From an uncultured Lachnospiraceae bacterium (GTDB lineage: Bacteria > Bacillota > Clostridia > Lachnospirales > Lachnospiraceae), in contig CATLAK010000024.1 in assembly GCA_949878435.1 (NCBI GenBank), positions 1-48,116 on the forward strand: a DNA stretch of 48,116 nt, read 5' to 3'. Shown in pieces: positions 25,036 to 33,214 of this stretch. Below the pieces are notes generated by a model. That model did no database searches. It was not told the DNA's origin and was given only the letters and a program-made list of their open reading frames with translations. Both the position numbers and the translations under genes were made by a program. The first letter of the stretch is position 1. Each line of letters starts with the position of its first letter.

Positions 25036-25869
25036 TTACTGTCCCACTAGTTCCCTGTATGCATCCTTTTTGCCGGAAATAATCTTATCGATTTCCTCAT
25101 AATAAGAAGCCACATTCCCCTCATCCTTATAAATCTTAAGTGCCGACAGCATTCTATTATCCTGAGATGCCTCAAATTCGCCCTTTGCCTTTTCCAGCTT
25201 CTTTTCCACTTGCAAAGAAAGATCATGAAATTCTCCATGCCCGGCAATAAAGGCAATATAAGCGCTCTCCTTAAGATTCATCCTCTGCGCTGTAAGATAC
25301 TGTACCCCCGACTCCCTGTTACCAGTCATATCATATGCCTTTTTGAAGTACCGCGCTGCCATCTCAAACTGGAACAGACTTGCATATGCTACACCCATAT
25401 TATGACATATAGGCGGCTTGAGCGCGCTTTCTGTTTCCGGCAGCTGCCGCAGGAGGCGGTCATACTCCTCTATCGCCAATCTGGGTTTCGCATTTTTTAG
25501 AAGAAAATCTGCCTGCCTTTTCTGTCTTTCATAATCGTTCAATCCTGCATTGCTTTGGAGCACGTCCTCTATTTTCTTTTTTTCCTCCGGCGTGCAGTAA
25601 TTCACATAGTCCAAAATAATGCTCACAAAGATTCCCGGCTGGCTGCCCTTATGAAACAAATTGAGCAATTGATGGCTCAATTCCGTAAGACCACATTCCT
25701 GCCCCAGCCACTGGGCAAGCCCTTCATCCATGATTTCCCGATTGATCATAAAAGGTTTGCTGGCAAAAAGATAGCAAAGTTCCTCAACACAGTACACATT
25801 CACGCATACACTTTCAACAAAATATGGATTTTCGGCATATTTTCCTGTACATAATAAAATTCTGCCCAT
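25036..25869 (-). CDS. TPR-containing protein of unknown function
   Basis: 277 residues, cytoplasmic by appearance. The first ~110 residues (CTGKYAENPYFVE, YCVEELCYLFASKPFMI) are mixed and unrecognised. From about 120 on, helical repeats resemble TPRs: ADFLLKNAKPRLAIEEYDRLL and NMGVAYASLFQFEMAARYFKKAY. The C-terminus is helical and charged. In the operon it sits between the Hsp70/actin-like gene and the membrane coiled-coil gene, so a scaffold or co-chaperone role is a reasonable guess. I recall this N-terminal half as recurrent in Lachnospiraceae, but cannot name a family. Confidence 0.75.
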   Translation of the reverse strand: MGRILLCTGKYAENPYFVESVCVNVYCVEELCYLFASKPFMINREIMDEGLAQWLGQECGLTELSHQLLNLFHKGSQPGIFVSIILDYVNYCTPEEKKKIEDVLQSNAGLNDYERQKRQADFLLKNAKPRLAIEEYDRLLRQLPETESALKPPICHNMGVAYASLFQFEMAARYFKKAYDMTGNRESGVQYLTAQRMNLKESAYIAFIAGHGEFHDLSLQVEKKLEKAKGEFEASQDNRMLSALKIYKDEGNVASYYEEIDKIISGKKDAYRELVGQ

Positions 25870-25919
25870 AAACGGTCACTTCCTAAACCTTTCTCCAAAT
25901 TAGTAATCCTTCTACCACC

Positions 25920-27233
25920 CTATTGCACCATAACCGTCTGTGTCCATGCCTTTCCGCTGGATTTGAACAATTCTCCGAATCCCATATCCTCTATCGTTAT
26001 AGCCGCCTGATTGACAGCAGTCATCTCAATATGTACATTCAACCTAGTGGTTCGCTTTGGACGTTCCGGCAGCCCTTCCAGCGCCAGAATCCTGTTGGTC
26101 ACATTTCCTCCCGTAAGTGGCGTAATGACAAAGTCCACGGTATTGCCGCTTTCCAAAATCAAATCAAAATCCGCTGCTGCCTCATACCAATTAGTTCCTG
26201 CATCCAATAGTGCATAGTAAGAATCTTCTCCCCGTCTGAGCGCCTTAATTCCGATGTTCGCCTTTAACTTATCGGCTCCAAGATATACATAATCTTTCCA
26301 CTCTTTACTGGGATTTAAACGTTCCAGCAGACCATAGCAGGCGCCTTTGCTATAGAGATTATTCCCTTGAAACACCCTGCGGTTCCTGCACAGATATTTT
26401 AAAGACTCCTTCGCCCAGTTCTCCTTAAATCCGTCCCCCAATAAAAACACGGTAGAAACGATTCTGTCGCGGACCCCCTCCTGCACGATTCCCAAAAACA
26501 GCTGATCCAACTCCTCCATCTGCTGTTTCTTCTCCTCCTCATCTTCCTTCCAGACTCTCCTTCTCATCTCCGGATAATCTGTCTGTTCAATGAACACCAC
26601 TTGTGGCATGGTCCGTGTATTACACTCTAAGCACAAACTTTTAAGCGTATCATGATATTCAAAAATCACAACATCATTCTTCCATAATTCCTTGTCCTGG
26701 TGGAGCGTATAGGCATAAAAACTTTCCATATGGCTTTGAAAGCAAATCCGGGCATCCCCCAGCTTCAGTCCCACTGCCACCTTCTCAAGTACATCCACCA
26801 TCCGCGGCGTAAGTTCCTCCACCGTAAACATAAACGCTTCAATCTGATTGAAAGGAACGCGCAGATTTAGAAGTGAAAGGCTCCTTTTGACGAACAGCGT
26901 AAGAAGCGCTGCTGGGTCAAATGCCTCTCCTTCCACCATCACGTCCTCCCCCCGCTGCGCAAGAGTAATCAAATCCTCTATCAGAATACCGTCTTCTTCC
27001 TTAGCAAATTTAATAGCCTCTTTTCCATAATACCATTGCCCTACGCCCCGTCTTTTACACAAGAGCGCTGGAATGTTGTATTGCTCCGTACCTGCAACAG
27101 CTGAAACAGTTTCCGGCTCCGTCTCTTCCAAAGCGCAGTAACTAATCTGGGCAAAATTTCTCCCCAAATCATATCCCACAGCCACTTTCTTATAATTCTT
27201 TTTACCTGTCTGATCTCTCTGACTTTGAAACAT
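25920..27233 (-). CDS. Hsp70/actin-like ATPase-fold protein (DUF5716 type)
   Basis: 437 residues. Several segments fit the actin/Hsp70 nucleotide fold: a phosphate-1-like loop VAVGYDLGRNFAQISY near residues 18-33, VFLLGDGFKENWAKESLKYL at about 262-281 and then NNLYSKGACYGLLERL, which mirrors the adenosine motif and the 'VA.GAA' helix of DnaK. The strict DxGT of Hsp70 is replaced by DLGR, so nucleotide binding is possible but hydrolysis is uncertain. The last ~100 residues form a beta-rich region (FVITPLTGGNVTNRILAL, RLNVHIEMTAVNQAAITI) like a substrate-binding part. It follows the giant repeat protein by 40 bp and precedes the TPR gene by 50 bp. Function is undescribed as far as I know. Confidence 0.75.
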   Translation of the reverse strand: MFQSQRDQTGKKNYKKVAVGYDLGRNFAQISYCALEETEPETVSAVAGTEQYNIPALLCKRRGVGQWYYGKEAIKFAKEEDGILIEDLITLAQRGEDVMVEGEAFDPAALLTLFVKRSLSLLNLRVPFNQIEAFMFTVEELTPRMVDVLEKVAVGLKLGDARICFQSHMESFYAYTLHQDKELWKNDVVIFEYHDTLKSLCLECNTRTMPQVVFIEQTDYPEMRRRVWKEDEEEKKQQMEELDQLFLGIVQEGVRDRIVSTVFLLGDGFKENWAKESLKYLCRNRRVFQGNNLYSKGACYGLLERLNPSKEWKDYVYLGADKLKANIGIKALRRGEDSYYALLDAGTNWYEAAADFDLILESGNTVDFVITPLTGGNVTNRILALEGLPERPKRTTRLNVHIEMTAVNQAAITIEDMGFGELFKSSGKAWTQTVMVQ

Positions 27234-27273
27234 GTTTATCTCCCCTGCACACTGAACTCTTATCCCTCTGACA

Positions 27274-30200
27274 TTAAAGCATATGGAACAATTCCTTCAC
27301 AATATAATCCTGTTCAAAGTACTCATGCAGCAGACTTTCCATGGTATCGTAATCATGCAGATTTCTTCCGATTGAAATATCGTTGAGCATGGTATACTTG
27401 TTTTCCTTCTGCTCTCTTACAGTGTCGTTCCTGCTTAAGGTCCCGCTTTCCGTCAGGTACTCTTTCCCGTCTTCTATTTCTGTAATATAATACTGCAAAT
27501 GCTCTCCAAAGAAAAGGATAAACTCTTTGACACATACTCCGCCAAACATATCCTTCATCTCTTCCTTGACATATTCCCCTTCGGCGCCTTCCTCCTTTTC
27601 CATCAGGTAATGAATGACTGCCACATTGCCGTCCTTCACACGGTACTCCACCATGGTCTTGTCCATGAACTGCCGCATAAAGGCAATGTTATCCGCATAT
27701 TCTTTAAAGTAAGGAAAGCATAGTTTCTGCATCAATATCTCCCGCAAAAAGACAAGCAGACAGCGCGATATATGTTCATCCACCAGTTTCTTATTCTCCG
27801 CATAAAATTTTGTATAGGCAAGCTTACAAACAAGGGGAATTTCCTCCTGCCTGTTGATGACCCTCTGCATATCCTCTAAAACAAACTCACTGGTCACCTT
27901 ATCCTTCACAAAATAGTCATAAGCGCTCTGGGAAAGAAATGCCAGCTCTACCTCAGTCTTAGCCCCGCCAGAGATGTATTTTTTAAAAATGTCTGCGCCC
28001 TCCCCCACAAAAGCTCCTGTATAGAGCATCTGTATCAAGATCCGCTCACAAAGCTCATAGGTTTCAACGCCGAAAGCCTCCGCCGCTTTCCAGATATCCC
28101 GCATCTCCTTGCAGGTTCCCTTAAAATACATGCACAGATAGCGCAGCAGGTTTTCGTCATACTTGCCTGCCTTAAATGCCATGAAGATCAGCATCGTCAT
28201 GGTACTCTCCTCTGTCATGCCCTCCACCGCAAGCAGCCGGCTGCAAAGTCTTACAATCAGTTTTGCCTCTATCCCCTCTCCTCCGCGAAGTTTAATCCAG
28301 TCGTATGCCTTCTCATACATTCCTCTGAGAACCATAAAACGCACTACTTGGGCGAAACAGCGATTTTCAATTTCCGCAGGCGATAGTTCCTTCAAATAGT
28401 CATCCAACTCCTTCATCCTGTCCTGATCGTAGAAAAAGTGAATCAGTTTCATCTTGATTTCACGCTGGACTTCCACTTCCACCTGATCGGATTCCGTAAT
28501 CCGTTTCATATATGTCACATTGTTCCCGTTGATCTGAACCATCTCCCTGCCCTTTTCGCAAAGCCAGAGATCAAAGTGGATGCAGTCCGCCACATAGGGT
28601 GCTATCATGGAAGCAATCTTGTCAGGCACAAGGAGCCGGTCAATGATATATTCCTCTCCCCTGCAGTAACGGTTCCCCCGACCATCCTCCAAGAGCAGGC
28701 GACAATCACTGCCATAAACGGGAATATACACTTCCCCACCGGTAACAGGATAGACCACTTCCTGCTTTTCTTTATCATACACCAGAATAACTTTCCTGAT
28801 ATCCTTACGCATAAGGGTTAAACGATGCATGAAAATAGCGACCGAAAGACCTTTTGCCGTTTCCTCCGTAATCATCATGGGTGTAACCAGATTTTTATAC
28901 AAATATGCCAGATATTGATTATTTTTTCCTTTTAAAATCTGGAATACCATAAAACGCTCGATCTGCTCACGGTAGCTTTCGTACAGTTCCGGATACTGTG
29001 CCTTATTCCGGTGAATATAGGCGTAGAGAAAAGAGTTATGTAAACTATCCAGATTGCTGTCAAATGCAAAATACATCAGCACAATCTTCGGAATCTCTTT
29101 ATCCGGCGTAAGTTTTAAAGACATCATATAGTATTCATACAGTCTTGTGATCCTAAGTTCCTTTTCAATTCCCTTTTCATACCAGGGAAATGCAAATTCA
29201 TCCGTCACATTTCCTTTGATCAGCAAGGTACAGATTGCCTGCAGCACTTCATCCGTGGGAACGATTTTGTAACAGCATTTTAAGATAAAAAACAATCTTC
29301 CCGAGTAATTTTTCTGTTTTCCTGCAAGATAAATAATCTGCTCGATCACACTAGGCGAAAGAAGTTCCTTCCTTGCCGCATAGGTCAGAACCTGCAGTTC
29401 AAAAGGTGCAAGTTTCATCAAAAGTGTAGGGTTAGATAAAATCAGATTCCATGCCTCTATGTAGATTACCGGGCTTTTACACCCCTGCATGCATTGATCC
29501 TCCAAAATAATCCACTTTCTGGAAGGGCTTCTCGTGTAGTCCTCTGCCAGATATAAAAGAAGCCATGCAATCCGCCAGTTATCTGAATTTTGGGTAAAGA
29601 TTCTTTCCACCTGACCTGCCACTTCATCGATATATTCTTCCTGCCTGTTGAGCAGAGTAGTCAGATACAAATGATAGCAATAAAGCGTTGGGTCAAAATC
29701 GCCATCCAATTGCCCCGATACCTGCTCAAGCAGCCACTGCGCTTCGTTGTAACGTTCCTCCGTGATAAGGAGCTGCACCTGAAAAAGTTTTGCTGCCCTG
29801 TCATGATCATCCATCTGGATCAGCTTGTCAACCAGCTCCCCTGTCTCCTTCATCCACAAAGCGGCACTGATTTTTCTGGTGCGGAATGCCTCATAATACT
29901 GCATCAGTTCCATGATCATGTGCTTACGCTGCCTGCGCATGCCGAACACTTTCGTGGTCACCGATTTGTTGACCACCGTGATCTGTGCCGTCAAAGAAAC
30001 ATAAGGATTGTACAGGTGAATGGTTCCGTAATTCCTGCCCCCGTGAAGCTGTTCCTCTGAAATATAAAAAGGCAGCCTGTAGCAGTTTCCCAGAAAATCC
30101 TCCTCCCTGATCACCTGCTTTTCCAGCACAAGGAAATCTCCCTCTTTTTCTATAAAGAGTTCTGAGTATCCCCATCCATTCCTGTTAATGATCAGTCTCC

Positions 30201-30831
30201 CCTCTTCCATATTCCCCGGATTATCCATCCGGATTTCCGCTTCCTCAAGCAGGAACTGAACCTTTTGTTTCTTCTTAATCTCTAGCAGAAACTCTTCCAC
30301 ATTCTGCTGTCTTCTGCTGCCTTTTACAAGCCCTCTATAAATTCCAAGGTACTGCCTGTCTACTCCCGTGAACACACGCTCAAACTCCTTTGAGTGGAAC
30401 AGCGCTACCGCTTCCTCCCAATTGGTCCTGGCAAGATTGGCAAAATGAAACAGATTCTTGATGCTTCCAAGTCCTGACTCCAATGTCCCCGAAACGATAC
30501 GCACATCATAAGGCACATAATATTCTCCCTGATTGGAGATAATGCGAAACTCCCCCTTAATGACATCCCCTTCCATCATGCCGGAAGCATCAAAAAAATA
30601 CTGAATTTCTTCTCTGGGACCGGAAAAGCGCTCCGTCAGACATCTCATGCGCAGCCTGGTGGAAGATACGATTCCAGCCGTCACCTCATTTTCAGGACCA
30701 AATATGGTGAAACTCCCCTCATAATCCTCTCCCTCGCGCAGAGAAAGTTCGATCACAGGATCTGAAAAATCCAGAGAGCGAACCCCTTTATTAAAATTTC
30801 CTTCCAAGATTTTTTCTATTGTGTCCTGCAC
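27274..30831 (-). CDS. Giant repeat protein, DUF5717 type
   Basis: 1185 residues if started at the GTG at 30831, ten bases after GGAGG; residues IEKILEGNFNKGVRSLDF then stand near the start, as in relatives. The open frame extends to 31215 but there it only crosses the giant palindrome and is not believable coding. A GTG at 30876, just after a -10 box, is a second choice. The first ~120 residues look like an immunoglobulin-type beta domain (VIELSLREGEDYEGSFTIFG, RGEFR-like strands); a second beta segment lies near 270-310. The rest, some 850 residues, is an alpha-solenoid of poorly conserved helical repeats. It is the first gene of the four-gene operon. No enzyme motif was found; a large scaffold is likely. 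Confidence 0.8.
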   Translation of the reverse strand: MQDTIEKILEGNFNKGVRSLDFSDPVIELSLREGEDYEGSFTIFGPENEVTAGIVSSTRLRMRCLTERFSGPREEIQYFFDASGMMEGDVIKGEFRIISNQGEYYVPYDVRIVSGTLESGLGSIKNLFHFANLARTNWEEAVALFHSKEFERVFTGVDRQYLGIYRGLVKGSRRQQNVEEFLLEIKKKQKVQFLLEEAEIRMDNPGNMEEGRLIINRNGWGYSELFIEKEGDFLVLEKQVIREEDFLGNCYRLPFYISEEQLHGGRNYGTIHLYNPYVSLTAQITVVNKSVTTKVFGMRRQRKHMIMELMQYYEAFRTRKISAALWMKETGELVDKLIQMDDHDRAAKLFQVQLLITEERYNEAQWLLEQVSGQLDGDFDPTLYCYHLYLTTLLNRQEEYIDEVAGQVERIFTQNSDNWRIAWLLLYLAEDYTRSPSRKWIILEDQCMQGCKSPVIYIEAWNLILSNPTLLMKLAPFELQVLTYAARKELLSPSVIEQIIYLAGKQKNYSGRLFFILKCCYKIVPTDEVLQAICTLLIKGNVTDEFAFPWYEKGIEKELRITRLYEYYMMSLKLTPDKEIPKIVLMYFAFDSNLDSLHNSFLYAYIHRNKAQYPELYESYREQIERFMVFQILKGKNNQYLAYLYKNLVTPMMITEETAKGLSVAIFMHRLTLMRKDIRKVILVYDKEKQEVVYPVTGGEVYIPVYGSDCRLLLEDGRGNRYCRGEEYIIDRLLVPDKIASMIAPYVADCIHFDLWLCEKGREMVQINGNNVTYMKRITESDQVEVEVQREIKMKLIHFFYDQDRMKELDDYLKELSPAEIENRCFAQVVRFMVLRGMYEKAYDWIKLRGGEGIEAKLIVRLCSRLLAVEGMTEESTMTMLIFMAFKAGKYDENLLRYLCMYFKGTCKEMRDIWKAAEAFGVETYELCERILIQMLYTGAFVGEGADIFKKYISGGAKTEVELAFLSQSAYDYFVKDKVTSEFVLEDMQRVINRQEEIPLVCKLAYTKFYAENKKLVDEHISRCLLVFLREILMQKLCFPYFKEYADNIAFMRQFMDKTMVEYRVKDGNVAVIHYLMEKEEGAEGEYVKEEMKDMFGGVCVKEFILFFGEHLQYYITEIEDGKEYLTESGTLSRNDTVREQKENKYTMLNDISIGRNLHDYDTMESLLHEYFEQDYIVKELFHML

Positions 30832-30880
30832 GGCTGCCAATCCTCCAGTTGCCTGTTTCTCGTACGTAATCTTCACTATA

Positions 30881-30910
30881 AGTATACCATCATTCCCCCA
30901 TTTTTCGCAA
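30881..30910 (-). promoter_or_regulatory. Promoter of the DUF5717/DUF5716 operon
   Basis: On the minus strand TTGCGA (30905-30910), an 18-bp spacer and TATACT (30881-30886). Transcription would start about 40 bases before the chosen GTG start, and the giant palindrome ends 50 bases upstream. Confidence 0.5.
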
Positions 30911-30925
30911 CAGGGGAAGTTGGTC

Positions 30926-31216
30926 TTTGGGAAACTGAGTGTATGGTGTGTGGAGACGGACCGGGAAGGAGGAAAGGCGCTGGGGTGGCGGTTGGGACGG
31001 GGAGGGTGATTTGGCGGCAGGGGCGGTATCGTGCAGGTTTCAAGCCTCCTTTCAAAATCAGATTTCACTAACAGAATGTATATAGGTGTTTCAAGGAGGA
31101 CGGGGCGGAGCCATGGCGGCATCCGTGCCGCCAAATCACCCTCCCCGTCCCAACCGCCACCCCAGCGCCTTTCCTCCTTCCCTCTTATTCTTCCAAACAA
31201 ATTCTCAGTTTCCAAA
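30926..31216. repeat. Giant inverted repeat with a perfect 57-bp core
   Basis: The 57 bases at 30963-31019 occur again, exactly inverted, at 31126-31182. They are very GC-rich (G-runs such as TGGGGTGG and GACGGGGAGGG), unlike the neighbourhood. The 106-base centre has its own smaller pairing (CCTCCTT at 31045-31051 with AAGGAGG at 31093-31099), an AT-rich middle, and a local hairpin at 31115-31132. Outer arms also match: TTTGGGAAACTGAG (30926-30939) against CTCAGTTTCCAAA (31204-31216). The repeat fills the 389-bp gap between the ribU stop and the DUF5717 start; no gene is seen in it. Confidence 0.9.
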
Positions 31217-31220
31217 ACTG

Positions 31221-31784
31221 CTACTTTAAATTATTTTGCCTGGATTCCATCAAATTTGAATGCCGCAAGGCGGCAACAATGGGTTTATATAATAGCATTG
31301 TTATGGATGCATTCAGACCGCCTTTGATTAGATTAAAAGGTAAAAATGCCGGAAGCAGTAATTCTGCAACAGCTTCTCTTGGATAGCCCATGTAGATTGG
31401 AGCAATCAAATAGTTCCAAAGCATCATTACTACAACCTGGCATCCCCAGCCGCACAAAAGCCCCAAAATGGCACCTGAAAGTTTACGCTTCTTTTTGTAG
31501 ATAAATGCGGCAGTGCACGCAAAGGAACAGCCAGAAATAATATTCATAACGCAGCCTAAAATTCCTGTTGTACTGATTGTAAGCATTTCCACTGTAGAAA
31601 CAATCACCGTTATGGCAAGGGAAGTAAGCGGTCCGAAAATCAATCCGCCGATTGTTATGATGACATCTTTGGGGTCATACTTTAAAAAAAGTATGAGCGG
31701 GATGCGCCCAAAAGCTACTGCAGCATAGGCAAGTGCGCATAGCATTCCTATTATTGTGAGTTTCTTTGTTTTACTGATATTCAT
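31221..31784 (-). CDS. ribU: Riboflavin ECF transporter S component
   Basis: 187 residues, ATG at 31784 after AAGGAGG. Six hydrophobic segments cover almost the whole chain, with typical S-component text: TIIGMLCALAYAAVAFGRIPL, LKYDPKDVIITIGGLIFGP, CGWGCQVVVMMLWNYL and the C-terminal PFNLIKGGLNASITMLLYKP. The KYDPKD element is characteristic of RibU-type proteins that bind riboflavin. It would work with an energising module (EcfA, EcfA', EcfT) encoded elsewhere. The FMN riboswitch immediately upstream gives strong support for the substrate. Confidence 0.93.
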   Translation of the reverse strand: MNISKTKKLTIIGMLCALAYAAVAFGRIPLILFLKYDPKDVIITIGGLIFGPLTSLAITVIVSTVEMLTISTTGILGCVMNIISGCSFACTAAFIYKKKRKLSGAILGLLCGWGCQVVVMMLWNYLIAPIYMGYPREAVAELLLPAFLPFNLIKGGLNASITMLLYKPIVAALRHSNLMESRQNNLK

Positions 31785-31850
31785 TTGAATACCTCCTTAA
31801 ATTAAAATTAACACTTGAAAGATCCGAATGCCTTTCAGGTGTTAAGATTT

Positions 31851-31940
31851 AAGGTGTATTGGAAATGTCAACAGTGCAATTTGACAAAAAAGAGTGCAAA
31901 AGTCATTGTCAGATTCATTCTGACAATTTCAATACACCTT
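31851..31940 (-). terminator. Expression platform of the FMN riboswitch: terminator and competing antiterminator
   Basis: On the minus strand ATTGTCAGA (31927-31919) pairs with TCTGACAAT (31913-31905), followed by TTTT and then TTTTTT (31886-31891): an intrinsic terminator. The flanking 20 bases at 31921-31940 and 31851-31870 form a longer imperfect pairing (AAGGTGTATTG/CAATACACCTT plus more) that includes the 5' arm of the terminator and the 3' strand of the aptamer P1 helix, so the two are mutually exclusive. Confidence 0.85.
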
Positions 31941-32047
31941 CTTTAATCCGGACTATACCGTCGGTTCTGGAATTTCACCAAACCCCGCGCTTTCGCGCCC
32001 GCGGACTTTAACCGCCGATCGGGAATTTCACCCTGCCCTGAAGACAT
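31937..32047 (-). promoter_or_regulatory. FMN riboswitch (RFN element)
   Basis: Minus-strand sequence shows the conserved core in order: AGGGCAGGGTGAAATTCCC, GATCGGCGGT, AAAGTCCGCG, a GCGCGAAAGCGC hairpin, GGTGAAATTCC, GAACCGACGG and TATAGTCCGGAT, closed by P1 (TCTTC with GAAGG). It binds FMN and, through the terminator downstream, shuts off ribU when flavin is plentiful. The recognisable end of P1 overlaps the antiterminator. Confidence 0.97.
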
Positions 32048-32065
32048 TACTGCTATTCAATTGTT

Positions 32066-32278
32066 TCAATAAATATAGCATACCGCAGCCGTTTGTGCAA
32101 GCATCGGCACAATGGTCTTTAAGTCTTTCACGGGGGCTTTCCACATCTCACTTTTGCTTGGGATGTTTTTTATAAGACTTTTGGGGTTCAGTCCTATTTC
32201 CTTTGCCATACGGATTTCTTCCTCTCCAATACGGCATTTTTTCTTTGCTTCATTCCACAACTCCTGTTTATATGCCAT
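32066..32278 (-). pseudogene. Small conserved protein with replaced C-terminus
   Basis: 70 residues. Residues 1-52 (KQELWNEAKKKCRIGEEE, then MAKEIGLNPKSLIKNIPSK and EMWKAPVKD) match a small cytoplasmic family I recall in Firmicutes and mobile elements, whose members go on with W-I-x-x-x-Y-x-K-R. Here the end reads LKTIVPMLAQTAAVC and lies on the -35/-10 region of the ribU promoter. The gene has therefore been cut at about 32125 by a junction with the ribU leader. Function of the family is unknown. It follows the PBECR4-like gene by 60 bp. Confidence 0.6.
32072..32100 (-). promoter_or_regulatory. ribU promoter
   Basis: On the minus strand TTGCAC (32095-32100), 17-bp spacer, TATATT (32072-32077) with upstream TG. 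It would start transcription just ahead of the FMN aptamer and lies inside the 3' end of the small open frame. Confidence 0.65.
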
Positions 32279-32339
32279 CTTCTTTTCCCTCCCATAATGC
32301 AGCGAAATCTATCCTAAGGTTCTTATCCCTCTGCTTCGC

Positions 32340-32951
32340 CTACATGCTCTGGTATATGACTTCCTTATACTTTGTGTCTTTATTTTCCCTAACAATCCTC
32401 ATTATCTCATAACAGTATGACAAATCACGGAAAAAAGAATCCCTATCGCGATCATTCTGATAGGTTGTCATAAAAGAATTGCAATGATAAAGATCTTTAC
32501 CCCTCTCCGATTTGACAAGCCCCAAATGCAGGATTTTCTTCCCTGTTTCATGCACAAGCAGGTAATCGCTCTGAAACTCTGAATCCTTATTCTTTTCTTT
32601 TTCATACAGGTACAACTTTGAATAAGACGAAAACATTTCTCCTAATTCCCCAAGATTGTCCAATTTTCTGTGGATTATTTCGAGCATCCTGCGCTGTTTC
32701 TCCTTCGTCTTATAATATTTCCGCACCAGCTTTTCTACCGATTCCATTGTGACACGCTGCTTTTTTATCGCATAGGCGCCGAAGTCTCCGGTGAACTGAT
32801 TTGGTTTCCCGAGATACTGCATTCCCATCAAATGCGGTATCTTAATTTCTGAATTTGTAAGGTGGAGGATACGTTTATGTGTATAGATATAGTAGTCATA
32901 CCTGCACAGTACCTCTTTCGTATCCTGAAAAATCTGCAAAAGTGTCCGCAT
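32340..32951 (-). CDS. PBECR4-domain-like protein (phage/ICE cargo)
   Basis: 203 residues, ATG at 32951 with GGAAGGA seven bases upstream. The first half carries the PBECR4-like pattern RYDYYIYTHKRILHLT followed by KIPHLMGMQYLG; the second half has DYLLVHETGKKILHLGLV, a strand pair with His and Glu residues as in the Barnase-EndoU-ColicinE5-RelE-like predicted nuclease fold. Such proteins are found in phages and conjugative elements. Between the halves is a charged helical stretch. Catalytic activity is not shown by sequence alone. A strong terminator stands directly before the ribosome site, so expression must pass it. Confidence 0.65.
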   Translation of the reverse strand: MRTLLQIFQDTKEVLCRYDYYIYTHKRILHLTNSEIKIPHLMGMQYLGKPNQFTGDFGAYAIKKQRVTMESVEKLVRKYYKTKEKQRRMLEIIHRKLDNLGELGEMFSSYSKLYLYEKEKNKDSEFQSDYLLVHETGKKILHLGLVKSERGKDLYHCNSFMTTYQNDRDRDSFFRDLSYCYEIMRIVRENKDTKYKEVIYQSM

Positions 32952-32967
32952 TGTCTCATCCTTCCGT

Positions 32968-33019
32968 AAAAAGAAATGTAATGCCTGAGCAGTTAGGCTC
33001 AGGCATTACATTTCTTTTT
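32968..33019. terminator. Perfect 23-bp hairpin, bidirectional intrinsic terminator
   Basis: The 23 bases at 32968-32990 are exactly inverted at 32997-33019 around an AGTTAG loop; arms begin with AAAAA and end with TTTTT, so it can stop transcription in both directions. On the minus strand it lies 16 bases before the PBECR4-like start codon and after the structured leader. Confidence 0.9.
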
Positions 33020-33064
33020 GAATTGCAATTCACACTTACTGAACTGCTAATATTCAATAATATT

Positions 33065-33185
33065 GGGAGCAGTCCTATGATAATTCCATAGGCAGAGACG
33101 ACCTTTGTATTTCTATTGCCCGCAAAGTCGGGACGGGTAGCTCCTCTCTATCGCCGCAAAAGCACTGAAGCTTTTCATTATCTAC
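33065..33185 (-). ncRNA. Structured, pseudoknot-capable leader RNA of unknown class
   Basis: Read on the minus strand from the promoter at 33186-33214. GGC+AGAGA (33155-33153, 33149-33145) pairs with TCTCT+GCC (33098-33091). Inside it CGACTTTG (33130-33123) pairs with CAAAGGTCG (33107-33099). CCCG (33137-33134) in the 5' internal loop is complementary to CGGG (33122-33119) in the apical loop, an H-type pseudoknot. Alternative pairings exist: GGAGC (33144-33140) with GCTCC (33070-33066), and CCTATG/CATAGG (33092-33087 with 33079-33074). A terminator follows. It matches no riboswitch consensus that I can recall. The 373-bp gap holds this, the promoter and the terminator. Confidence 0.45.
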
Positions 33186-33214
33186 AATCTATCATGCATC
33201 TGCCGCATTGTCAA
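33186..33214 (-). promoter_or_regulatory. Strong promoter of the structured leader
   Basis: On the minus strand consensus TTGACA (33209-33214), 17-bp spacer, TAGATT (33186-33191) with an extended TGA just upstream. Confidence 0.75.

Noticed and set aside
30832..31215. N-terminal extension of the giant protein (frame open to 31215)
   Set aside because: It reads through the 57-bp palindrome, is rich in Pro, Arg and Trp without pattern, and a better start with a ribosome site exists at 30831.
33091..33155. Plus-strand reading as a c-di-GMP-I riboswitch (GCAAAG and GGGACG-like pieces)
   Set aside because: The order of the conserved pieces is wrong, the GNRA tetraloop and its receptor are not found, and the only strong promoter points the other way.
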